Shown here: positions 9,199 through 18,025 of the stretch, in pieces
How positions within the stretch are numbered: position 1 is the stretch's first letter
Layout of the letters: every line of letters starts with the position of its first letter
Assembly: GCF_002843355.2 (NCBI RefSeq)
Contig: NZ_PJAI02000008.1
Span: 117,541-181,540, forward strand
Length of the DNA stretch: 64,000 nt
Source of the DNA: Colwellia echini
GTDB taxonomy: Bacteria; Pseudomonadota; Gammaproteobacteria; Enterobacterales; Alteromonadaceae
Reading direction: 5' to 3'
The notes under the pieces: model-generated
The model's database searches: none
What the model was told of the DNA's origin: nothing
Seen by the model: the letters and a program-made list of their open reading frames with translations, nothing else
Position numbers and translations under genes: made by a program

Positions 9199-9585
9199 TT
9201 ATTGCGTTAGGTTTTTGAGTATTCCACAATCACTGACAATATCACTAGAGCAAGACTTTGCTAACGTGTTTAACGTTTTTTCTAGCAATACTAATTCGTT
9301 TATTGTTTTACGCACATTTTCTAACTGCTGCTCAATTAACAGATCTACTTCACAGCAAGACGAGTTTTTATCTTTTTGTACTTGTATCAATACCTTAATT
9401 TGTTCAAGCGGTATTTGTAATTCTCGGCAACGCCTGATAAACACTAAATTATCAACATCTGTTGAGTTGTATTCCCTATAGCCGCTGCTGTTACGAGTGG
9501 CTTTGGGTATTAATTCAACTTGCTCATAATAGCGAATAGTTTTACTAGGCACCTTGGTTAAGGTCGCTAGTTGATTAATCTTCAT
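9199..9585 (-). CDS. MerR-family heavy-metal-responsive regulator (CadR/PbrR/ZntR-like)
   Basis: I start the gene at the ATG at 9585 (MKINQLATLTKVPSKTIRYYE), which gives 128 residues; an in-frame upstream start at 9645 would run through the operator. The N-terminal winged helix-turn-helix is followed by the dimerisation helix. Cysteines C77/C78 at its start and C112 and C120 in the C-terminal loop (CSSDIVSDCGIL) match the metal-binding pattern I recall for CadR (C77, C112, C119). That suggests Cd, Pb or Zn sensing. It is divergent from the czc-like operon, with a MerR-type promoter between them. The ion is inferred, not proven. Confidence 0.88.
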   Translation of the reverse strand: MKINQLATLTKVPSKTIRYYEQVELIPKATRNSSGYREYNSTDVDNLVFIRRCRELQIPLEQIKVLIQVQKDKNSSCCEVDLLIEQQLENVRKTINELVLLEKTLNTLAKSCSSDIVSDCGILKNLTQ

Positions 9586-9590
9586 AATGT

Positions 9591-9621
9591 TTGACCTTAC
9601 ACCTACTGTAAGGTTTATGAT
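9591..9621 (+). promoter_or_regulatory. MerR-type promoter and operator driving the efflux operon
   Basis: The -35 TTGACC (9591-9596) and -10 TATGAT (9616-9621) are separated by 19 bp, longer than the usual 17 and diagnostic of MerR-activated promoters. The spacer region holds a perfect dyad, ACCTTAC (9594-9600) and GTAAGGT (9608-9614), with a 7-bp centre. The regulator's start codon is 6 bp away on the other strand, so the same site probably also controls the regulator. Confidence 0.85.
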
Positions 9622-9718
9622 GTCGCAAAAATATGCCTTATACAATCATTGTTTGATCAAAGCGGGTATTTTTAATCTTTGTATTTCTGTTTGCTTTTAT
9701 TTGTACTGCTTTATAAAA

Positions 9719-11059
9719 ATGAGTCATTTTATGAAAATAACCCCGTTAGCTTTAAATCTACTTCGAAGCTTGATTACTTATTTCTGTGTGGGGTCACTTT
9801 TATTAACTAATTTTGTTGCCTTTAACGGCTTTGCTCAAACGAAAAATGATGATTCAATTACATTAACCACTGCAATTAAAAAAACCTTAAAAGTTAACCC
9901 ATCATTAAACGTCTTTAAATACCGTAAAAATGCTATTGATGGTGAGCTACAAAGTGAGCAATTAACGCCAGGTTATTCTGTTTATTTTGAAATAGAAGAC
10001 TTTGCCGGCACTAGTGATATTGGCGTATTTGATGGCACTGAATACACGTTATCGCTTTCTTCAGTTTTTGAAATGGGTGATAAAGCTAACGCCCGCGTTG
10101 ATGTCGTGAATAGTCGCAGCGCACAACTTACCGCGCAACGTAAAATAGCCGCACTAAGTTTATCAGGTGAAGTTACCCGCAGGTACATTGATATTCTAGC
10201 CGCGCAAGAGCGTACCTCACTTGCTAAAGAAGCTGTTGTATTAGCTGAGCACACCTTAACAGAAGTTGAAAGCCGCGCTAAAGCAGGTGCTGCACCTGAA
10301 GCAGAAGTAAAACGCGCTCTCGCAGCCTTAGGCAATATCAAGTTAATAGCCTCTTCAGAGCAACAACAATTTGAATATGCAAAAGTGCTTTTAGCCATGA
10401 TGTGGAAAGAAACCACGCCAAGCTTTACCAGGGTTGAAGGCGATTTATTTAACTTTGCAAATGATATTCCATTTGATCTGTTATACGCCAAAGTAGAGCA
10501 AAATCCTGAAATACTAAGTTATGCCGCCGAAACTAGGGTAAAAGAAGCACAACTTCGTTTAGCACAAACAGAATCAAGCGAAGACATACAATGGTCTGTT
10601 GGGCTTAAACAATACCAAGCGGTAAATGACACCGCACTAATTGCAAGTATTAGCGTTCCTTTGTTTTCCTCTCAACGAAACAAAGGGGCAATAATATCAG
10701 CGCAAGCGCAGCGTGATGAAATAGCAGTAAAAAGAGAAATCTCCTTACTTGCCCTACATAGCCAGTTATACCGCGCTTACAGCAATAGAAAACAAGCAAT
10801 ATTTACCGTGAAAAATTTAAAAGACGCCATAGTGCCAATTTTAACTGACGCATTAAATGAAACTCAAATTGCTTATCAACGCGGACTTTACAGCTACTTA
10901 GAGTATTTAACCGCCCGACAAGAATTGCTGTTTGCACGTAGGGCGATGATTGAATCTGCCGCCGCGGCACTGCGCTATGGTACTGAAATAGAACAGTTAA
11001 TTGCTGAGCCTTTGCCTGCCACTCAACATGGCATAACCATACCCATGACAAAACAATGA
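9719..11059 (+). CDS. czcC: Outer-membrane efflux protein, CzcC/TolC family
   Basis: The chosen start is the ATG at 9719 (ATG 9731 is also possible); an upstream in-frame ATG at 9587 lies inside the promoter and cannot be used. The first ~40 residues form a signal peptide ending near GFAQ. The mature part has the duplicated helical pattern of outer-membrane efflux proteins, with long Ala/Glu/Leu-rich helices (for example around RAKAGAAPEAEVKRAL and QIAYQRGLYSYLEYLTARQELL). It forms the outer-membrane duct of a tripartite RND pump with the next two genes. It opens the operon behind the MerR-type promoter, with an untranslated leader of about 90 nt. Confidence 0.88.
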   Translation: MSHFMKITPLALNLLRSLITYFCVGSLLLTNFVAFNGFAQTKNDDSITLTTAIKKTLKVNPSLNVFKYRKNAIDGELQSEQLTPGYSVYFEIEDFAGTSDIGVFDGTEYTLSLSSVFEMGDKANARVDVVNSRSAQLTAQRKIAALSLSGEVTRRYIDILAAQERTSLAKEAVVLAEHTLTEVESRAKAGAAPEAEVKRALAALGNIKLIASSEQQQFEYAKVLLAMMWKETTPSFTRVEGDLFNFANDIPFDLLYAKVEQNPEILSYAAETRVKEAQLRLAQTESSEDIQWSVGLKQYQAVNDTALIASISVPLFSSQRNKGAIISAQAQRDEIAVKREISLLALHSQLYRAYSNRKQAIFTVKNLKDAIVPILTDALNETQIAYQRGLYSYLEYLTARQELLFARRAMIESAAAALRYGTEIEQLIAEPLPATQHGITIPMTKQ

Positions 11060-11124
11060 CAATGCCAACAGCAGTAACAAATTCAGTAAACAAAGCGCTT
11101 TAGCAGATTATTATGAAGGTTCCC

Positions 11125-12339
11125 ATGAAAAACAAACCAAGTCGTTTAGTTGTATTTATCGCCGCAGCATTTAGTTATGCCGTTACCAGTAATAACCTTA
11201 TGGCAAATGCGCAACATGATGATCACCAAGAGACTCATAATGCTGCCCATACGAATGAGTCATCAGACGATCATCACAAAGAACATGATGATCATTCTGA
11301 CCAGCATAATGACCATCACGGCGAGAAAGATGAACATGGGCACAGTGACAAGCACGGAGACGATCACGGCGATGAGCATGGTGACGAACATGAAGAAGGC
11401 CACGTTGAAATTAGCCACGACAATGCAAAAAAGGCGGGAATCATCAATGCAACGGCAGGTGTCGCACATATCAAACAAACCATTACGCTTTACGGAAGAG
11501 TCGTAGTAAAGCCAGAGAGTATAAGCCACGTTAGTGCGCGCTTTCCGGGCTTAATCACCCAATTAACCGTTAATGTTGGTGACACAGTAAAAGCTGGCGA
11601 AGTGATCGCCGCAGTAGAGTCTAATAATAGTTTTAAGCATTATAACGTTGTCGCACCTATTTCAGGGGTGATCACCGCAAGATATGCAAACCCTGGCGAA
11701 CTTACCGGGCAAAAAGCATTAGTAATTATCGAAAACTACGAGGAACTGTGGGTTAACTTCAATGTATTTCCAAGTAACACCTTAACTAATTCCTTAAACA
11801 ATGCCTCAAGTACTTCAAGTACTTCAAGTAATGCTAAAAGCGTAAAAAAAGGCATGAAAGTCACTGTGTCATCATCGCCAATTTCAGATCAAACAAGCTT
11901 AGAAAGTTCACTGACAAATACGCCTCAAACGGCTTTTCAATCAAGTATTACAGAAACTAACATCATTCATTTACTCAATAATAAATCCCAACCTTTTACC
12001 ACAGCCATTACCCCGTTAGATAACAAGCAAGGTACATGGACAGCAGGGCAGTTATTAACGGGCAGTGTAGTGCTCAGTGAAAATAAGGTGGAGCTAGCCA
12101 TTGATAACCGTGCTTTTCAAGAAGTAGAAGGTAAACAAGTTATTTTTGTGGTGAACGAGCATGGCTATGAAAGCCGAGAGGTAAGTCACAAACTTGGCAG
12201 TGATATTATTTTAGGGCAAAGCGATGGCCATTTTACTGAAATACTTTCAGGATTAAATGCCGGTGAACAATACGCAGTGCAAAACAGTTACTTGCTTAAA
12301 GCTGATTTAGGCAAAGCTGGCGCAGCGCACGTTCATTAG
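11125..12339 (+). CDS. czcB: Periplasmic adaptor of heavy-metal RND pump, CzcB family
   Basis: The start at ATG 11125 has GAAGG 5 nt upstream; ATG 11113, four codons earlier, lacks such a site. A signal peptide (cleavage near ANAQ) is followed by about 65 residues dominated by His, Asp and Glu, a likely periplasmic metal-binding tail. A barrel-sandwich/lipoyl-like domain follows (RFPGLITQLTVNVGDTVKAGEVIAAVES and the returning VVAPISGVITARYANPGELTG), then beta-barrel regions. A Ser/Thr/Asn-rich insert lies around AsnAlaSerSerThr near the middle of the protein. It connects the CzcC-like duct to the CzcA-like pump, whose gene begins 9 nt downstream. Confidence 0.9.
   Translation: MKNKPSRLVVFIAAAFSYAVTSNNLMANAQHDDHQETHNAAHTNESSDDHHKEHDDHSDQHNDHHGEKDEHGHSDKHGDDHGDEHGDEHEEGHVEISHDNAKKAGIINATAGVAHIKQTITLYGRVVVKPESISHVSARFPGLITQLTVNVGDTVKAGEVIAAVESNNSFKHYNVVAPISGVITARYANPGELTGQKALVIIENYEELWVNFNVFPSNTLTNSLNNASSTSSTSSNAKSVKKGMKVTVSSSPISDQTSLESSLTNTPQTAFQSSITETNIIHLLNNKSQPFTTAITPLDNKQGTWTAGQLLTGSVVLSENKVELAIDNRAFQEVEGKQVIFVVNEHGYESREVSHKLGSDIILGQSDGHFTEILSGLNAGEQYAVQNSYLLKADLGKAGAAHVH
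11803..11829 (+). repeat. Short in-frame tandem repeat in the adaptor gene
   Basis: Three head-to-tail 9-bp units, ACTTCAAGT twice and a first imperfect copy GCCTCAAGT, encode a Ser-Ser-Thr repeat in a loop of the adaptor. Because the unit is a multiple of three, gain or loss of copies would keep the frame. Confidence 0.65.
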
Positions 12340-12348
12340 GAGTTCACC

Positions 12349-15300
12349 ATGATCGAATCTATATTGCGATTTTCTATCGCCCGTCGCTGGTTAATGATGA
12401 GTATGATTTTAGTACTTATCGGCTTAGGTTATTTCAGTTATCAAAAGTTGCCTATTGATGCTGTACCCGACATTACCAATGTTCAAGTACAAATTAATAC
12501 CCGAGCGCCAGGCTATTCTCCCCTTGAAACAGAACAACGCATTACCGTACCCATTGAAACCACTATTCGTGGTATTCCTGCGTTGTCATACACACGTTCT
12601 ATTTCGCGCTATGGCTTGTCACAGGTTACTGTAGTGTTTAACGAAGGCACTGATTTATATTTTGCTCGCAGCTTAATTAATGAAAAGCTCAGCGCCCTTA
12701 AAAATGTATTACCGAATGAACTAAGCCCTGAAATGGGACCTATCTCCACAGGGCTTGGCGAAATATTTATGTACAGTATTGAAGCATCGCCAACAGCTAA
12801 ACAAGCTGATGGTTCGCCCTTTGACGCAACGGCACTGCGTGAAATACAAGACTGGATCATCAAACCACAGTTATCCTTAGTTAAAGGTGTTACAGAAATT
12901 AATACCATTGGCGGTTACGACAAGCAATATCACATAACCCCATGGCCAAGTAAAATGTTGGAATTTTCGATCACTTTTGATGATATTCACAAGGCTTTAA
13001 ATAATAACAACAGCAATCGTGGTGCAGGCTATATTGAACAAAATGGCCAACAGCTGATGGTGCGCTCGCCAGGGCAACTTGCAACTATTACCGATATAGA
13101 ACAAGTAGTAATTAAACTTGTTGATGACACGCCAGTAAAAATTAAAGACATTGCCGAGGTTGCTATTGGTAAGTCATTACGTACTGGTGCAGCAACACGT
13201 AGCGGCACAGAAACTGTTATTGGTAGCGCTATGATGTTGATGGGTGAAAACTCACGAGTTGTCGCCTTAGCAGTAGCAGAAAAGCTTGAGCAGATAAAAT
13301 TATCATTGCCTGATGGGGTAATAGTTGAAGCCGTTTACGACCGTACTACCTTGGTTGATAAAGCCATGTACACAGTACAAAAAAATCTAGCGGAAGGCGC
13401 TTTATTAGTAATCGTCATATTATTTTTATTACTCGGTAATATTCGCGCCGCCTTAATTACTGCAGCCGTTATTCCACTTGCTATGTTAGCCACTATTACA
13501 GGTATGGTTAAAGCGGGCGTGTCGGCTAACTTAATGAGCCTTGGCGCTCTTGATTTTGGCTTAATTGTTGATGGCGCAGTGATCATTGTTGAAAATTCAA
13601 TTCGACGCTTAAGTGACGCGCAACGTGTTAACGGCAGTGTACTTAGTAAAAAAGAACGCTTAGCTGTGGTTTACTCCGCTACCAATGAAGTGATTAGACC
13701 CAGCTTATTTGGCATATTTATCATCACCATTGTCTATATTCCATTATTTAGCTTAAGCGGTGTAGAAGGCAAAATGTTCCACCCGATGGCCGCAACCGTA
13801 ATGATGGCGTTAATTGCCGCCTTAGTGTTATCACTTACCTTAGTACCTGCCGCCGTTGCTTTATTTATGACCGGCAAAATTAAAGAACAAGAAAGCCGTA
13901 TTATCACCGTGGCAAAGTCAGCCTATAAACCGTTATTACTTGCAGCAATGAAGTTACGCTGGTTGATATTAACAGTCTGTGCTTTGTTTGTTGCTTTTTC
14001 GTTATGGCTAGCGACAACCTTGGGTTCAGAGTTTATTCCCCAACTCAATGAAGAAGATTTATTACTGCAAGCTATCCGCATAACAGGTACTAGCCTTAAT
14101 CAATCAATTGATATGCAACAAAATTTAGAGCGTGAAATTCAAAAGTTTCCGCAGGTTAAAAATGTATTTTCACGTATTGGTACACCTGAAATAGCTAATG
14201 ATCCTATGCCGCCGAATATTGCCGACACTTATGTAATGTACATACCGCGAGAGCAATGGCCTGATCCGTCATTAAGTTATCAAGACCTTGCTGAACAAAT
14301 AGTTGAAGCAGTATCAGGACAACCGGGCAATAACTTTGAATTAACGCAACCCATTGAAATGCGCTTTAATGAACTTATTTCAGGGGTTAGAGCTGATTTA
14401 GGTATTAAAGTTATTGGTGATGATTTAAACCAACTTTTACGTAGCGCAAATGAAATAAGAGAAGTGCTTGAAACCATTAATGGTGCCAGCGATATTCAAG
14501 TAGAACAGGTAACTGGCTTACCTATGCTGTCAATTATCCCAAAACGTATTGAACTTGCCCGTTACGGCTTAACTGTTGCGCAGTTACAACATGCTTTAGC
14601 TACCGCTATTGGTGGTGAAAACGCTGGCGCGATTTATGAAGGTGATCGCCGATTTAATATGGTGATCAGGCTACCTGAGCAAATACGCAACGATATTCAT
14701 CGTTTAGGCGAGTTACCTATTGCAGTACCCACTTCCCAATCAAGCTCTGGCTATGTACCATTATCGGAAGTGGCCAACCTTGAAATAGCGCCAGCGCCTA
14801 ATCAAATTAGCCGAGAAAATGGTAAACGTCGTATTGTAGTTACCGCCAATGTTCGCGGTACTGATTTAGGAACCTTTGTAAACAATGCAAAACAAGAAAT
14901 TCAGCAACAAGTTGATATTCCAGCAGGTTATTGGCTTGAATACGGCGGGACCTTTGAGCAACTAGCCTCAGCCAATAAGCGATTAACTTTAGTTATTCCT
15001 ATCACCTTAGGGGTTATTTTAGGCTTACTGGTAATGGTATTTGGTAGCGTAAAAGATGCCTTAATTATTTATACCGGCATCCCATTAGCACTAACCGGTG
15101 GCGTAATCACCTTATGGCTACGTGATATGCCACTATCTACCTCCGCAGGCGTAGGCTTTATCGCCTTATCGGGTATAGCGACACTAAACGGCTTAGTAAT
15201 GCTCTCATTCATTCGTGATTTAGTGAAAGAGCGGGGCGAAGTAAACTCCGCAACTATTTCTAGTCATGTACTTCAAAAAGCAATAATTGACGGCGCAATG

Positions 15301-15510
15301 CTAAGATTAAGACCAGTATTAATGACCGCTTTAGTCGCAGGATTGGGTTTTGTGCCTATGGCATTAAACGTTGGTACTGGCGCAGAAGTTCAACAACCGT
15401 TAGCAACCGTAGTTATTGGCGGCATTATTTCGTCAACCTTACTCACGTTATTAGTATTGCCAGTACTGTATCGCCTAGTGCATCAAGGCGAGCGTAGAGC
15501 AAGATCATAA
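12349..15510 (+). CDS. czcA: Heavy-metal efflux RND transporter, CzcA family (HME)
   Basis: The 1053-residue inner-membrane proton antiporter has two repeats of six membrane helices and large periplasmic loops. The fourth helix has DFGLIVDGAVIIVEN, with D402, D408 and E415 at the proton-relay positions known in Cupriavidus CzcA; this favours the divalent Zn/Co/Cd class over the Cu/Ag CusA class. The N-terminus MIESILRFSIARRWLM and the PGYSPLETEQRIT motif are typical. An AGGAG site precedes the ATG. It is the last gene of the operon; there is no further metal gene before the tRNA. Confidence 0.93.
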   Translation: MIESILRFSIARRWLMMSMILVLIGLGYFSYQKLPIDAVPDITNVQVQINTRAPGYSPLETEQRITVPIETTIRGIPALSYTRSISRYGLSQVTVVFNEGTDLYFARSLINEKLSALKNVLPNELSPEMGPISTGLGEIFMYSIEASPTAKQADGSPFDATALREIQDWIIKPQLSLVKGVTEINTIGGYDKQYHITPWPSKMLEFSITFDDIHKALNNNNSNRGAGYIEQNGQQLMVRSPGQLATITDIEQVVIKLVDDTPVKIKDIAEVAIGKSLRTGAATRSGTETVIGSAMMLMGENSRVVALAVAEKLEQIKLSLPDGVIVEAVYDRTTLVDKAMYTVQKNLAEGALLVIVILFLLLGNIRAALITAAVIPLAMLATITGMVKAGVSANLMSLGALDFGLIVDGAVIIVENSIRRLSDAQRVNGSVLSKKERLAVVYSATNEVIRPSLFGIFIITIVYIPLFSLSGVEGKMFHPMAATVMMALIAALVLSLTLVPAAVALFMTGKIKEQESRIITVAKSAYKPLLLAAMKLRWLILTVCALFVAFSLWLATTLGSEFIPQLNEEDLLLQAIRITGTSLNQSIDMQQNLEREIQKFPQVKNVFSRIGTPEIANDPMPPNIADTYVMYIPREQWPDPSLSYQDLAEQIVEAVSGQPGNNFELTQPIEMRFNELISGVRADLGIKVIGDDLNQLLRSANEIREVLETINGASDIQVEQVTGLPMLSIIPKRIELARYGLTVAQLQHALATAIGGENAGAIYEGDRRFNMVIRLPEQIRNDIHRLGELPIAVPTSQSSSGYVPLSEVANLEIAPAPNQISRENGKRRIVVTANVRGTDLGTFVNNAKQEIQQQVDIPAGYWLEYGGTFEQLASANKRLTLVIPITLGVILGLLVMVFGSVKDALIIYTGIPLALTGGVITLWLRDMPLSTSAGVGFIALSGIATLNGLVMLSFIRDLVKERGEVNSATISSHVLQKAIIDGAMLRLRPVLMTALVAGLGFVPMALNVGTGAEVQQPLATVVIGGIISSTLLTLLVLPVLYRLVHQGERRARS

Positions 15511-15631
15511 TAGATAGATAGATAAATTAATAATATAAGCGTAATTTGGGGATGCTAACCGAAAGTAGCCGGTAGCCTTTTAATAAATTTATCGATAACG
15601 TTAAAAGGAATTAAAAAAGCGCTCTGAGATA

Positions 15632-15708
<77 letters not shown>

Positions 15709-15839
15709 TAATTGAGGGTGCATTCTATAAAAAGCCATTTACGAATACTAGTACTTAATTATATTTTAGTGGTTATGTTTTAGTTTACGAATATAAAGGG
15801 GTCATAAATCTAGGTGCCAAAAACAATAAAGGGTGGGTT

Positions 15840-16733
15840 ATGAGTTATATAAATGGATTTAAAGGGTCTTTTAAAAAACGAATGTTATTTTTTATACTAT
15901 TGTGCATTTCTTTCTTTGTACAAGGTAAAGAAATAGATAGTTGTTCTAAAGAAAACTTCAACTTAAAGTTTTACGAACGGAGCAGTTTCAAAAATCAATC
16001 CGTAAAACCAATAACTACTTCTATTGAAGATGCAGGATTACGCCATAGGCCCTACCCTTACAAGGCGTTTGTAGTATCCATAATTCAGGCTGTTGAGGAT
16101 AATTTGAAAAAAGAAGAGGCTTGTCATAATGGTGACGGTAAGCCCGTAAATATAACACTTGAGTTTATTGAGGAAAATTTAGTAGCTTGGATGAATTCTA
16201 CAGAATTAATTTCATTAAAAACAGATGACATGTCCTCTCAGTTATCTAGTCCATGGCTCAAAATCGTAATTAAACGAGAACCTGAATTTAACCTTCACGC
16301 TGTGATCACATGGAGCGCTCGTCAAATGATAACAGATCAAGTGTTCCTTTCAGGAGAGGTTATTCCTGAAACGTTTAATCCAGTGCCATTAACTACAGAA
16401 GCTGTAAACAAATACCGCAGTGTTTATGTTAATGCTGTTTTAAGCTCTAGCGATTATATCGAAGATCCCAAAATACTTAATGAACTTCCCGTTGATCTTT
16501 TATGGTTATACAGGCATTCATATCAATCTACTCGGGGACCTTTTTATGACAATATCTCGCGTTTATTCAATACAGCTTCATCAAGGTATATCGAACTGAA
16601 TAGAGCATTAGTAAATCAGTGTTTTGATGTTCCAAATGGTGACTTTAAAAGATATAACACTGTCCTAGATCTAAAAAACATAGTCGATACAAAATTTTTT
16701 GATAATTATAAAATTGAAAAACTTACCAGATAA
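15840..16733 (+). CDS. Secreted hypothetical protein, paralogue of the convergent downstream gene
   Basis: I do not recognise the family. The 297-residue protein has a Lys/Arg start, a hydrophobic core (LFFILLCISFFVQG) and a probable signal peptidase site near VQGK, so it is probably periplasmic or exported. Three cysteines (in SCSKEN, EACHNG and NQCFDV) have counterparts in the paralogue at 16795-17712. The best shared block is QLSSPWLKIVIKREPEF with a later ARQMITDQ, then LPVDLLWLYRH and an ending DLKNIVDTKFFDNYKI. AAGGGTGGG lies just before the ATG. No catalytic motif is evident. Confidence 0.75.
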   Translation: MSYINGFKGSFKKRMLFFILLCISFFVQGKEIDSCSKENFNLKFYERSSFKNQSVKPITTSIEDAGLRHRPYPYKAFVVSIIQAVEDNLKKEEACHNGDGKPVNITLEFIEENLVAWMNSTELISLKTDDMSSQLSSPWLKIVIKREPEFNLHAVITWSARQMITDQVFLSGEVIPETFNPVPLTTEAVNKYRSVYVNAVLSSSDYIEDPKILNELPVDLLWLYRHSYQSTRGPFYDNISRLFNTASSRYIELNRALVNQCFDVPNGDFKRYNTVLDLKNIVDTKFFDNYKIEKLTR

Positions 16734-16750
16734 AAAAATAAAACGGCTAA

Positions 16751-16763
16751 GACCACTTTTATT
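16751..16763 (+). repeat. 13-bp inverted repeat, left copy
   Basis: GACCACTTTTATT here is the exact reverse complement of 17732-17744. The pair brackets the 305-codon secreted-protein gene on the minus strand, 31 bp beyond its stop on this side. No target-site duplication is visible outside the repeats. Confidence 0.7.
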
Positions 16764-16794
16764 TACGTATATGCCATTGAAAATTATCCCTTTC

Positions 16795-17712
16795 TTATTT
16801 AATTCTCTTATGTGATTGTATTTTGTAGTCATTAAGCGCTTTAGCGTCATAAAAACGTTCAAGTTCATAAATAGTCTTGAAACTCTGTAATTCATATTGA
16901 TCTGAAGCAAAACAATGACTAACCAAGGCTTTAGCTATTTCTGCATAGCCCTGGTAACGCGTCATAACTAACTTTGATATTTCATAAATACCTGCACTCC
17001 CTGACGGGGTATGATCAAAGAGCCATAACATATCTAACGGTAAATCTTTTACCGTTGTAGGACTTGGCATTTTGGTTGCGTAAGATCTACGACTGCTATG
17101 TTTCATTGCATACTCTTTCTCATAACGCTCATATAAATTATCGGTCAGAGACTGGCGCTCAAAAGTCGCCGCTATATCAGGATAAGTTAGCAAGGTTTGA
17201 TCAATTAAAAACTGTCTAGCTTCAAAATTGAAGACAGCTGAAACCTTTAGCGTAGGATTTCGTTGAATAGTCATATCTAGCCATGGACTTGATAACTGAC
17301 ATGAAAAATTATTCATTGAACTAGGATCAATTTTAAGCTTTAGCTCACTTTCATCTTTATATATATTGCGTTCAATTTCGTATACAGGGAAGTGGCGCTC
17401 AACAAAGGTTAATGATATGTCGGCAGGATCGGGGACACTTACCTCACAGGCAGGTTCATTGTTTAACTTGGTTTTGACATGATTAAATAATTCAGTCACA
17501 AATTTTTCATACGGATCCTTACTGTTCACAAATGCTTCCGATTCTAGAGCTGGTCTCGCGCTTCCTTGAAAATATGTTTTAAATTTTATGTTGTCATCAT
17601 CACAGGGAGTCAACTTATCAGCATAAGAATTTTGACAAGTCCCAAAAAAGCTTAATAGCAAAGTGAGTACCTTCACTCCATATAAAGTTATTTGTTTTAA
17701 CTTGATAATCAT
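16795..17712 (-). CDS. Secreted hypothetical protein, paralogue of the convergent upstream gene
   Basis: I do not recognise the family. The 305-residue protein has a signal peptide (KVLTLLLSFFGTCQNSYA, cleavage probably after SYA). It aligns along its length with the 297-residue product at 15840: LTPCDDDNIKFKTY near the start, a central CQLSSPWLDMTIQRNP, ARQFLIDQTLL, then LPLDMLWLFDH, ALVSHCFASD and LNDYKIQ. Conserved Cys positions suggest disulphides in the periplasm. The two genes converge with only 61 bp between stops, as after an inverted duplication. The 13-bp inverted repeats at 16751 and 17732 flank this copy only. Confidence 0.75.
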   Translation of the reverse strand: MIIKLKQITLYGVKVLTLLLSFFGTCQNSYADKLTPCDDDNIKFKTYFQGSARPALESEAFVNSKDPYEKFVTELFNHVKTKLNNEPACEVSVPDPADISLTFVERHFPVYEIERNIYKDESELKLKIDPSSMNNFSCQLSSPWLDMTIQRNPTLKVSAVFNFEARQFLIDQTLLTYPDIAATFERQSLTDNLYERYEKEYAMKHSSRRSYATKMPSPTTVKDLPLDMLWLFDHTPSGSAGIYEISKLVMTRYQGYAEIAKALVSHCFASDQYELQSFKTIYELERFYDAKALNDYKIQSHKRIK

Positions 17713-18025
17713 TTTTGTTTCCTAACTTTAGAATAAAAGTGGTCGCAATGAATGGAATCATATATTTTATGTTCTTCCACTACTTGGTGTACCTAACCCT
17801 CATATTAGAAAGTTATTCGAATTATTACCTGTAGTTTGTTATCTAGTAATTCTTTTGTATTTTAATAATATTTGCTTGGTAGTACGATGATATCCACCTA
17901 CATTGGCATATTAAATGCCACTAAACGTGATTTTAAGAGAAGAATGTTTTGGTATCCCCATTTTAAATCAATAACTTTAGGTGTAAAACAAAGTACAACA
18001 TACACTATCAAGTAAGGAAACAGTT
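17713..18025. other. 313-bp intergenic region between divergent genes
   Basis: It holds the upstream sequences of the secreted-protein gene (minus strand) and the rhodanese gene (plus strand), and contains the right 13-bp inverted repeat. AAGGAAACAG just before 18026 serves as the rhodanese ribosome-binding site. Nothing else coding was seen. Confidence 0.5.
17732..17744 (-). repeat. 13-bp inverted repeat, right copy
   Basis: AATAAAAGTGGTC is the perfect partner of GACCACTTTTATT at 16751-16763 and lies 19 bp upstream of the minus-strand gene's start. A degenerate relative (one inserted base and one change) lies at 15790-15803, upstream of the paralogous gene. Confidence 0.7.

Noticed and set aside
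9587..9718. Upstream extension of the CzcC-like protein to ATG 9587
   Set aside because: That start lies before the -10 element and inside the MerR operator region, so it would not be in the transcript; the signal peptide begins at 9719 or 9731.
11263..11529. Antisense and alternative-frame open frames in the His-rich adaptor region
   Set aside because: They arise from the biased GAT/CAT/CAC codons; the products are Met/Val/Ile-rich artefacts.
15509..15526. ATAG tetranucleotide run after czcA as a phase-variation repeat
   Set aside because: Only about four copies, outside any coding region and with no promoter overlap evident.
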